From positions 1 through 20,828 of the forward strand of contig CAZUQH010000024.1 of the NCBI GenBank assembly GCA_964622465.1: 20,828 bases of DNA. Direction: 5' to 3'. The position numbers were made by a program, and so were the translations under genes. The notes beneath the pieces were generated by a model. That model saw nothing but the letters and a program-made list of their open reading frames with translations, ran no database searches and was not told where the DNA came from. Of the stretch, positions 1 through 10,200 are shown one piece after another; the stretch's first letter is position 1; each line of letters begins with the position of its first letter. This DNA comes from CAZUQH01 sp964622465. GTDB taxonomy: Bacteria > CG03 > CAZUQH01.

Positions 1-53
1 GAGCGCGCAATTCCTACACAGGCCGTTACCTGGAATCATTCCTGAAAATGTAG

Positions 54-73
54 GGACTCAATTCATTGAGCCC
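54..73. repeat. Small near-perfect palindrome at the left edge
   Basis: GGACTCAAT (54-62) faces ATTGAGCCC (65-73) across two bases, with one G:T-type mismatch. It is followed at once by the 180 bp repeat at 88. It resembles the short palindromic repeats scattered between genes in many candidate-phylum genomes, but a single copy is visible here, so the family assignment is a guess. No coding sequence is supported in 1-87. Confidence 0.3.
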
Positions 74-87
74 GTCTGTATCGGGTT

Positions 88-266
88 TGGTGAACTACCC
101 CTCGCTATCGCAAGGAGCTTCGCGTACTTTACCAAGCCCGAGGGCAGTTTCACGCAGGCTCGTTCCGAACCAGGGAAAGATTGCTCTTTCAAGAAGATTG
201 TACCACAAAAGAATCATTTGTCAAAAGGGCAATTCATCCCCACTCTTACGGATGGGGTCTTCTTGC
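88..266 (-). repeat. Structured ~180 bp repeat, copy 1 (inverted partner of 18764-18944)
   Basis: This 179 bp stretch recurs inverted at 18764-18944 with about eight differences by eye (~96 % identity). Read on the minus strand it holds, in order: a hairpin with GGGG/CCCC arms (257-238), a promoter-like TTGACA (224-219) 16 bp from TACAAT (202-197), a structured stretch, and a terminal 8 bp hairpin CTCCTTGC/GCGAGGGG (117-98, loop GATA) just before TAGTTCAC. The terminal hairpin plus TTCAC resembles the right ends and omega-RNA 3' ends of IS200/IS605-type elements; this is pattern recognition, not a database match. The repeat stops exactly where the Shine-Dalgarno of the next gene begins (267), so it replaced or displaced that gene's natural upstream region. 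No transposase is present. Confidence 0.75.
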
Positions 267-279
267 AAGGAGGCGATAA

Positions 280-972
280 ATGTCCAGGATTCTGGTGGTT
301 GATGATGAACAAGATATAGTTGAACTCATACGTTACTTTCTGACTGACGGCGGATACAGCGTAATAACAGCAATGGATTCGGACCAGGCGCTGGATTCTG
401 TAAGGGAAAATCGCCCGGATTTAGTTATTCTTGACCTGAAGATTCCAGGTGTTGGTGGTAAAGAGGTATGTCGGATTCTCAAGAGTTCTAACGAAACCAG
501 TTCCATCCCGATAATAATCCTTACAGGCAAATTTATAAAACCAGAAGAATGTGCAGAAGGACTGGAGATGGGAGCAGACGATTACATTCTTAAACCATTC
601 TCTGGAATAGAACTGGTTGCACGTGTGCGTGCTGTGTTAAGGAGAATCTCTCCTGCTCTTGCAGGCGGTAAGAAAATTAGCTCTGGTAATATTGTGGTTG
701 ATGCCTCACGATACGAAGCGCGCGTCGGTGACAGAGTACTCTCGTTGACTCCAAAGGAATTTAGTTTACTGTTTCTTCTCGTTGAGAAAGAAGGACACGT
801 GCTTTCAAGGAGCGCGTTGATTGACCAGGTTTGGGGTCCGGAGTACTACGGCACTGACCGGACTGTTGACGTGCACATAGCACATCTTCGCACGAAACTC
901 GGGGAACAGGGAAAGAGAATAGTTACTGTTGGCGGAGTCGGCTACCGCCTGGAACCTCCTAGTGAAGCGTGA
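280..972 (+). CDS. OmpR/PhoB-family response regulator
   Basis: A 230-residue two-domain response regulator. The receiver domain (about 3-120) has the acidic pair D8/D9, the phospho-acceptor D52 in LVILDLKIP, and the conserved Lys in the YILKPF motif. The C-terminal winged-helix domain (about 130-227) carries the typical LTPKEFSLL and TVDVHIAHLRTKL recognition-helix motifs and ends VGGVGYRLE. Length is normal for the family. The start is chosen from AAGGAGG at 267-273, six bases before the ATG. It should bind tandem direct repeats as a phosphorylated dimer. The nearest candidate targets are the TTAACA boxes at 1009-1035, just downstream and ahead of the giant surface-protein gene. No kinase is adjacent; the kinase at 14141 is the only one in the window and a possible partner. 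No convincing promoter is visible upstream. Confidence 0.95.
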   Translation: MSRILVVDDEQDIVELIRYFLTDGGYSVITAMDSDQALDSVRENRPDLVILDLKIPGVGGKEVCRILKSSNETSSIPIIILTGKFIKPEECAEGLEMGADDYILKPFSGIELVARVRAVLRRISPALAGGKKISSGNIVVDASRYEARVGDRVLSLTPKEFSLLFLLVEKEGHVLSRSALIDQVWGPEYYGTDRTVDVHIAHLRTKLGEQGKRIVTVGGVGYRLEPPSEA

Positions 973-980
973 CCCAGGCC

Positions 981-1010
981 GCAAAATTCATTCTGATTTT
1001 GCTGTTTCTT
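981..1010 (+). terminator. Possible weak terminator after the response regulator
   Basis: GCAAAAT (981-987) and ATTTTGC (996-1002) form a perfect 7 bp stem with an 8-base loop, followed by TGTTTCTT. The stem is AT-rich and the T-run is interrupted, so termination would be weak. It sits immediately before the next promoter, which fits a boundary between two transcription units. Confidence 0.3.
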
Positions 1011-1035
1011 AACACGCCTTAACACATCCATAACA
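1009..1035 (+). promoter_or_regulatory. Phased TTAACA-like boxes, candidate OmpR/PhoP-type operator
   Basis: TTAACA (1009-1014), TTAACA (1019-1024) and ATAACA (1030-1035) are spaced 10 and 11 bp apart, one helical turn each. The Bacillus PhoP consensus is TT(A/C/T)ACA repeated every ~11 bp, and OmpR/PhoB-family regulators in general use such tandem sites. The boxes lie over the -35 region of the promoter whose -10 is at 1046, the usual place for an activator of this class. An OmpR/PhoB-type regulator is encoded directly upstream, which makes it the obvious candidate ligand (inference). Confidence 0.55.
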
Positions 1036-1045
1036 TGTAATTGTA

Positions 1046-1051
1046 TATAAT
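1046..1051 (+). promoter_or_regulatory. -10 element of the giant-gene promoter
   Basis: A perfect TATAAT within GTATATAATAC. No good -35 hexamer lies 16-18 bp upstream (that place is taken by the TTAACA boxes), which suggests an activator-dependent promoter. Predicted start near 1058, giving a leader of about 18 bases before the small ORF at 1076. Confidence 0.6.
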
Positions 1052-1075
1052 ACAGAACAGATAAGGTGATAACTT

Positions 1076-1255
1076 ATGCGTTACTTGATACCGAGTGCTG
1101 AGCTATTGATGGAATATCCAGAAGAGCATAATTCTATGCTCGCCAAGGATTTTGACCTTGCTACTTCCAGACAGGGAATTCCACTTGTGTTTGGTTCACC
1201 ACCTTATCGCCTGGAGTTCACTCCTACGGAAATCATATTATGGATTCTTCACTGA
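1076..1255 (+). CDS. Small 59-residue ORF ahead of the giant gene
   Basis: ATG at 1076 follows an AAGGTG ribosome-binding site (1063-1068) at suitable spacing and is the first ATG after the predicted transcript start. The reading frame runs 59 codons (starting MRYLIPSAEL, ending TEIILWILH) and stops at 1253-1255, 13 bases past the start of the giant gene, so the two overlap by 16 bp. I recognise no family; it has no signal peptide and a mixed acidic/hydrophobic composition. The giant gene's own start has no good Shine-Dalgarno, so translation of this ORF may feed it by coupling. It could be a real small protein, a leader peptide, or chance. Confidence 0.45.
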   Translation: MRYLIPSAELLMEYPEEHNSMLAKDFDLATSRQGIPLVFGSPPYRLEFTPTEIILWILH

Positions 1256-4200
1256 TATTACAAAAATCGCTACCACTGATAGTCCGACGACTCTCTGGAG
1301 TCGCCAGCGTTTTTATACTTCTCTTTCTTTACCCTATCGCTGCCCGTGCAACTGGTGGCCCGCCATCAAATATAAGTGACCTTGTAGTTCGGCAAGGTGG
1401 ACAGGTGCTTCTTAGATGGAGCGCACCTGGCGATGACGGCACGATTGGGACTGCCAGTTATTATGACATAAGGTACAGTACAATGGCCACCTGGCCTGGC
1501 TGGTGGGATGCTCAGGTGTGGAAATCAAGTCGTCCAGTGTCAGGTCCCTGCGGAACCCCGGAAGAGGAAATGGTGACGGGCCTTATTCCACACTTTGGTC
1601 ACATGTTCCGTATCCGGGCCTTTGATGACGTTAATAACTGGAGCGAATCAAATATTGCAGGCGGGCAGTCAGGCAATTTTTACAGATTGACTCAGGAACT
1701 TGATGGACTTACAGAAGGTGATGTCGCCTGGGCTGACTTTGATAATGACGGAGACCTGGATTTTGCTGTACTAGGTTGCGATTCCGGCGACACTGACCAC
1801 ACAAGAATATATCGTAACTGCGGTAGCAGTTTTGTTGTTCATGCTGAACTTCTTGGCCTTCTGGACGGTAGCATTGACTGGGGTGATTTTGATAATGACA
1901 GAAATCTGGATATTGTGATATGTGGGGAATCTGCTGGAACCAGAAAAACTAAGCTGTATAGAAATGATAATAGCAGTTTTGTCTGGGTTCAGGACTTTCA
2001 CGGAATTTCAGGTGGCACGGTTCGGTGGGGTGATTATAACATTGATGGTTTTCTTGACATTCTGGAGTGTGGTTATAATGGCACTAACTGGGTCGCAAAA
2101 TTATGGAAGAACAAAGCAGACGGGACATTTGTTGAAGACACAGAGGCAGCCAAAAACCTCGTTGGAGTGGATGCAGGTGATGCTGCATGGGCCGATTATA
2201 ACCGCGACGGACTGCCAGACCTTATAATAACCGGCATAATGGAAGGAGGGACCAGAATCACAAAATTGTTCTGGAATAACAGGGGTATCATGCGAGAAGA
2301 TACTTCGCAGGCGGTTATCCCGATGAGCGAGAGCTCGGTTGCCTGGGGCGACTACAATAGTGACGGATGGCTTGACCTTGCAATCTGCGGTTACTCTGGT
2401 GTTGGCCCACAGACAAAGATTTACAGAAATGTAGGCGGCATTTTGCAGGAGGAATATAACATTACTGGACTTGGGCGCGGTGGCCTCGCCTGGGGTGATT
2501 TTGACAATGACGGTCTGCTTGATTTGCTTGGGTCAGGAATGGACGATTTCCCTAACAGGAGGCTAATTGTCTTCAGACAAAATCCTTCGGGCGGGTTCTA
2601 TATCAGCGATGAGCCGCTTGGTGAGTCCAAAGGTATGAACTTAAGTTCACTCGGCTGGGCTGACTTTGACAATGATGGTGACATAGATTTTGTTGTTTTC
2701 GGAGCAACTGGCCTTATTCCGTCTGGCGCTGACGCAGCAATTTTTGTGAATACTGAAGCAGACTCTGAGCTTGGTAACAATCCGAACTATGTAGGTGGTC
2801 CGCCGGGAGGTGGTATGTCAGCATTTGAATCTGGAACGCTAACTCTATTCTGGCTTGCACCTGGTGATATGGGAGAAGAAACCGACATCAACGGTCTTTA
2901 TTATGCAGTTCGTGTCTCTACAGTGCAGGGTCAATGGAACAAGGTAAGCGGTGAGTATGGGAGTCCATTACTTGGAAATTATCTCAGACCTTCTGTATCA
3001 ACTGATACTCTTGGTTTGCATCTTCGCGGGATTGTGGAAAATACGACTAACTGGTGGCAGGTTGCAACGATTGATGCGGAACTTGCTCGTACTGTATGGA
3101 GCTCGATATTTTCAATAATTCCGAACCAGGCGCCAGCAGCGATTACTAGTTTCTGGGCAGAGCCAGGGGATTATGAGGGAGAGATACTTCTAAGTTGGGT
3201 TGCTCCAGGTGATGACAAATGGGATGGCAAGTGCGACCATTACAGTATAAGGTTTACAACAAACCCATATTATGATTGGGAATCAAATTGGTCTTCGGCA
3301 GCGGTGTGGAAAGACAATAGGCCTGCACAAAAGTGGGTAGGAGAACAGGAAATTGAGATGGCGACTGGCTTGATGAATGGTGTTACTTACTACTTCAGGA
3401 TAAAGGCAGCTGATGAAGTGCCGAACTGGTCCGGATTGTCCTCGGGTGCAACCTCATGGGCTCAGATAGATGTGATTCTGCCTGGGGTCATTTCAACCCT
3501 CAATGCATCTGTCGGGGAGCAGATACTGCTCACCTGGACAGCGCCTGGAGACAATCAGTATAAGGGGAAGGCAGACCGATACGAAATTCGGTATTCTTCG
3601 GTAACGCCTTTCGCGTGGGAGAGCGCATCCGTGTGGAAGGAAAACAGGCCTGTTGGCGGGTCTTGCGGCTATATTGAGAAAGAGACGATTACAGGTCTCG
3701 TGCCGCAAACGACATATTATTTTGCAGTGAAAACCGCTGACGAGATTCCGAACTGGAGTGGAGTTTCAAATCTTGGGAAAGCCATGGCTGGAAATTTCTG
3801 GGCAAAGCAAGAGCTTGTTGGTATGGAATATTGTTCTCTCGCCTGGGGTGACTATAACAATGATGGTGACTTAGACCTTGCGCTTGCCGGTATGAGTGGT
3901 CCAGGAAAGGTTACCAGGATATATAAGAATGATGCCGGATTACTGTCGGAAGCCCAGAATCTGGAAGGTGTTGAATCAGCTTCTCTTGCCTGGGGTGATT
4001 ATGACAGAGATGGCGACCTTGACCTTGTTGTGGCCGGGATGAGTGACTCAGGAAGGATGTGCAAATTATTCCAAAACAACACTAGCTCGTTTACAGAAGT
4101 GCAAAGTTTTACTGGAGTAGACCACTGTGCTCTCACCTGGGGTGATTATGACAATGATGGTGACTTAGACCTTGCGCTTGCCGGTTACACTGGTTCAGAA

Positions 4201-7200
4201 AGAATCACGAAGCTCTATCGTAATGACTCAGGGATACTAAACGAGGATACATTGCAGAACCTGACAGGTGTTGAGAAATGTGCTCTCACCTGGGGTGATT
4301 ATGACAATGATGGTGACTTAGACCTTGCGCTTGCCGGTTACACTGGTTCAGAAAGAATCACGAAGCTCTATCGTAATGACTCAGGCACTCTAAATGAAGA
4401 TACATCACAAAATATAACTGGCGTAGGGGAATGCTCTCTCGCCTGGGCTGACTATAATGCTGACGGCTGGCTTGACCTTGCAATTGCAGGTTGGAGCCCT
4501 ACTCTAGGCAGGGTCACGGAAATCTATAAGAATAATTCTGGTTCATTGAGTAAATCGCAGAATCTTACAGGGGTCTGGTTATGCTCACTTGCATGGGGCG
4601 ACTATGACAATGATGGTGACCTTGACCTTATAGTGTCAGGATACGACACCGACGGAAAAATCCTGACCAGGGTCTATCGCAACGATTCAGGGAATCTGGT
4701 TGAAGAACAGAAGCTGCTTGGAGTGGAGTACTGTTCAGTTGCCTGGGCTGATTATGATAAAGATGGCGACCTTGACCTGGCTATTGCGGGGTATAGTAGT
4801 TCCGGTAGCCGGGTAACAAAGATATATGTAAATGAGCAGGCCAGAATCAAGTTGAATTCTGCGCCATTGCCACCGGCCTCGGGCTTCCAATCAATTTTTG
4901 ATTCCGGAGTTCTTACTCTCACCTGGGAAGATGGCAGTGACCCGGATTCAACAGACCCGGACCATCTCTATTATGCAGTTCGGGTTTCTACAGTGGATGT
5001 ATCAAGCAATGTTGTTAGCGGTTGCTATAGTTCGCCGCTTCTCGGCAACTATTTGCGGCCGAAAGTATCCTCTACCACACTCGGAGTGGAACTAAAGGGT
5101 ATAATTGAAAATATGACATATTACTGGTGGGTTCAGGCGATAGATGGTGGTTTGAGAGCGAGCGGCTGGTCAGTTTTGCAACAGATTGTGCCGAACCAGG
5201 AGCCGGCGGCGGTTACAAACTTGACCGCGGCTGCGGGGGCAAAGGATGGCGAGGTTGACTTGACATGGACTGCGCCTGGAGATGATAAGTGGGTTGGTAC
5301 CGCGGCTTGGTACCAGATAAAATACGCAACCTACGCGATAGATGCGGGCAACTGGGCCGGAGTGCCGGGTGCCCAGTGGAAGGCGGTGTCGGCGCCGGGC
5401 GGACAGATGGATGCCGCGACCATCACGGGATTGACGCCTGGCACCACATATTTCTTTGCGCTCAAGACGCAGGATGAGGTCCCCAATATTTCCCTCTTAT
5501 CCAATTGTCCCAGCACGCCCGCCGCCGACCTCGTCCCGCAGCCGCCAACAGGGCTTTCAGCCGCCGCCGGCGACTGGAAAGTTACGCTTTCGTGGACACC
5601 GAATTCAGAGCCAGACATAATGGAATACAGGATACACCGCAGCACCATCTGCTCCACTACTGGTTACTCCGTTATCGGCTCCACTGACCTTAATAACTAT
5701 ACTGACAGCACTGTTACGCCTTATACTACCTACTGGTACCGTCTGACCGCATGTGATTGGACAGGTCACGAAAGCAACTACTCTTCATCTGTCAGCACGA
5801 TTCCCTATTCTCTCATACCTCTTCAGCCACAAAATTTCGCTGGTACCGCAATCTCAACCACAAGCATAAAATGGTCATGGAATGATGTGCCGAATGAATC
5901 CGGATACAGAATTATATCTGATACTGGTGGTATAATCATTGATAATCTGGGGCAGGACACCACGTACTGGAATGAAACGAGCCTTACAGTTAATACTTCT
6001 TACTATCGCTATGTCCAGGCGTACAATGTGAATGGTTCCAGTAATTCTCTTGCAGACACAAAATATACACGCACATCAATTCCGGTTATTTCGTACGTGC
6101 TACCACTATCTACCGCTACATTAAAGTTAGAGTGGAGTGGAAACGGGTCCTATTACTTTGTTCAATTCTCAACCACAGCAGATGGTCCATGGCAGGACCT
6201 TGAAGGATACTGGATAGCAGGGAGTACATCAGAACAAAACGGTCTCTCACCAAACATAGAGCGGTGGTATCATGTAAAGGCGAAAAACGGAGACAGCATA
6301 GAAACACAATACTCAACAAGCGATGGGACTTACACTTTCGCGAATCCTCCTGTATTTGATGGATATTCCGAAATTTCTACTTCAAGTATTCGGGTAAATT
6401 GGTTTACGAATTCAAATCCTCCATATACCGAATATTTTGTAGAAAATACTACCAAATCAACAAATTCATCATGGATTTCAACTACCACATGGGTCTCGGA
6501 TGGCTTAACATCAAATACCTGTTACGGTTTTAGAATATGTGCAAGGAATGTGGACGGAACCGTGACAGACTGGATTTATCCTCCAAACAAATGGACTGCC
6601 CCACAAACTCCAACGATAAATTCTACAAGCCATACCGATGGAGCAAAGACAAATGTTTCAATAGTAACATTCACCGCAACTTCTCCATCCTATGACCACT
6701 TCCATTACAGGTGGGACAACAGTAGCGCCCCAGCAATAGCGTATGTCTCAAGCGGAACGTACTGGACCGGAGTTTCAACAAACATGGTCTGCGGATACGA
6801 TGGCCACTGGTACTTCCATGTCGTGTCTCACAATCCTGACCACGACCCAAGCCCTGCCATAGATACATTTCATATTAACTACAATGGGACACCCCCGGAG
6901 GTGAACCCATCCGCAGTTGCTCAGAGCAGCGTGACTGTTGATGTTACATATAATGAGGCAGTTAAACATGTTTCGTCTTCTGAAACAGATGACGCGCTAA
7001 ATCCGGTAAACTACACTATTAACCTTAGTCTTAACGTGAGTTCTGTTACATGGGTATCAGGAAACGTATTTCGGCTCGCTACAAGCCAGCAGGTATCCGG
7101 TTCAACCTATACAATCACAGTATCAACAAATATTGTTGACGAATACGGGAACAATCTAAACATAAACGCAAGCACCGCTGCTTTTGTTGGGTGGGGTGAG

Positions 7201-10200
7201 AACGCGCTGCCACAGGTGACATATAATCAGATTCCGGGCGAGCTCACAAACGGTACGGGCAAAGTTAAGATAAATATTGAAACAGATGACCAGAACAACG
7301 ATGATTGCCGCCTGAAAGTAAAATACTCCACCAGTGGGCCAGGTGGTCCATGGGAGAAAGCAACGATAGAGACCGGCACCCTGACTGCTGATTTTGGCAA
7401 CCCCGATGTGGACAATGCCCAGGACTTCCAGATCGGTAGTAGTACTCCAATCCTTACAAGCGGTGGCTCAAACACGCTTGTTTTCTATTGGCTCAGCGCA
7501 TCAGACCTTCCTGATACAGAGACAGGCGTGTGCTACTTGAATCTCACGGTCAATGATTTCCAGGCGAGTGTATCAACAGTTAGTGCATCATTTACTATTG
7601 ACAATAAACCGCCGACACCTGACCCTGCGGAAATTGGATCAACAAATGTCCAGAGTACCGTAACAATTACCTGGACTGCCGTAACTGGAACAGACCAATA
7701 TCCCCCGGTTGAATATCGTTTCGCCTCTGAAACAGGAACAGGAACGTGGAGTTCAGGAAATACTTACACTAGAATAGACCTGGCATCAAATACCTCTTAC
7801 TATGCAAGAGTTCAGATACGGGATTCGTATGGAAATCAAGGCGGATGGAGCACAAAGTTCACTACTTGGACCCTGGCAAATATCCCGCGAGATTTCTCCC
7901 ATAGTACCCAAACTACCACGAGTATTACCTGGTCGTGGAGCTCAGGAGGCAGCCAGAAGGACTTCTATGCATGGTGCGAGAGCCCTCTTGACAACAGCGG
8001 TTATATTACAGAAACAGAATGGACTCAGTCAAACCTGAGCACGAATACCTGGTATGGTGTAAACGTTAAGGCACGTAACCAAGTAGACCGAGAGACTGGT
8101 TTTGTTTCAACAGGCGCATGGACTGCAATTGAGATTCCGGAAGGGGTTGTCTGGAATGATGTTAATGTCACCAGTATTACTGTCCAGTGTGCCGGTGAAC
8201 TTACCAATCTCACAACAGGCCAGTCAGGTGTCTATTTTGGAGGCAGTGACGGTGCTTCTGGTAAGGACTCTAACTGGTTGCAAGCGAACGAATATACAGC
8301 GACAGGTCTTGGAGAGAATACTCTGTGTACTTTTCGTGTGCGCGCAAGAAATGGAGGTGGAGATACTACTGATTTCTCTAATACATCAAGCACTTACACT
8401 TTACTGTTTGCACCAGAAGATGCGAATATTTCATTTGTGGTCAGTTCATCCACAGCACTTGAAATAAGTGTATCATCGCCAACAAATCCCACAACAGGGC
8501 TTACTGGTTGCAAGTTCTTTGAGCTATCAGGAAATATAGGTGGTAATGACAGCAATATTCTGACCGGAAGTTACACATACACTGACACAGGTCTTGTGGA
8601 AAATTCGTCATATACTTATAAAGTGAAATATAGGAATGCTTCGGGAGTATGGACAGACACAAATCCTTCTGGAATAACCAAATGGACGCTATGCGACCAG
8701 CCAACTGGCGTGAGTGCTGTTGCTGACTCAACCGGCAGTATCTCCCTATCCATAGATTTATTCCCAAATGATAATGTCGCTTCTTCAGGTTACAACTGGA
8801 CCTGTATCCAGAACCCTGGCAATGGGAATGGTTCTAGTTCCCGCACCTATACTGATGATGGACTTAATGCAAATAAACAATACGGCTATTCTGTCAACTA
8901 CATCAACGGTGATGGTACCCAAACTACAACTGTTAGTACCTATGTCTATACACGTGCGCAGGTACCTACTCAAACAACCCCGAATAACATTGGCACAAGT
9001 TCGGTCACTGTTCACTGGTCAGCGACTCCTAATCCTTCAGAAACAAAATATCTTGTGCAATGTTCTACTTCGGACGGATTTGAAAACATACTTGACTCAA
9101 GTGGCTGGGGTACCTGGGGGACGGAATATAGTTTTACTTCGCTTTCAGCAAACACAACCATGTACTTTCGCATTATGGCAAAGAACGGAGATGAGATTGA
9201 GACCAATTGGTCAAACAAAATAGGCACCTGCACTCATGCAAATCATCCGGTAGACCCTGGTTATGCCAGCCGGACAACAAACCAGATAACATGGTCCTGG
9301 GAGTCCGGCGGGGCTCAAGAATCATTTTATGCCTGGTTTGGGAGTACCAACACCGGCTGGACTACAGATACGTCCTGGCTGCTACAGAACTTGAACGAGA
9401 ACACATCGTATTATCTTTCGGTCAAAGCAAGAAATTATGCTGGTGTCGAGACGGTTAGTGTTTCAACAGTGGTATGGACTACCGTTTCCACACCGGCAGC
9501 ACCGAGCTGGGTGAACGTTAACATTTCAAGTATCACTACTGAGGCCTCAAGTATCCCGAATATCGGCGCCGGCCTTTCCGCAATATACTTTGATTGTGTT
9601 CAAGGGGAAGGCGGGAATGATAGTGACTGGGTAACTATAACTACGTATACTGATACGGGTCTCGGTGAAAACACACTGTATGAAATCCGGGTAAAAGCAA
9701 GAAACGGAGATGGTGAAGAAACCAGTTACTCGTCCATCACAAGTACATATACTCTACTTTCAGCGCCATCAGATAGTGATATTTCTATCGCAGTAAGTTC
9801 TTCATCTTATCTAACCATCAGCGTAACTCCACCACCGAACCAGAATTCAGGACTTACAGGCTGCAAATTCGTTGAAGTCTCAGGAAATCCTGGTGGTTCA
9901 GGTAGTGATGTGCTGGTTGGTTCATACTCTTATGTAGATTCAGGACTTATAGAGAATTCTTCTTATACCTATCAGGCACGCTATAGGAATGGAAGTGGTA
10001 TATGGACTGCACTTAATCCCGGAACAACGACAAGATACACCTGGTGTAGCCCGCCTACTGGATTTGTTGTTGAGCCAAAAGAAATTGGCGGAGAGCCACC
10101 AGCACTGAAGTTGACTGTCAGTACTTTCACCAATGACACTGTCGGGCTCTCCAGGTACTATTTCGATTGCGTGGGTGGTGGCGGTGATGATTCCGGATGG

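Noticed and set aside
66..302. A 78-codon open frame on the plus strand
   Set aside because: It runs through the structured repeat, and a matching frame appears in the inverted copy (18751-18945). Hairpins, promoter-like hexamers and the lack of a ribosome-binding site point to noncoding sequence.
3790..4845. Regular repeats resembling a CRISPR or minisatellite array
   Set aside because: The period is whole codons (about 51) in an open frame and encodes propeller blades; there are no unique spacers between short identical repeats.
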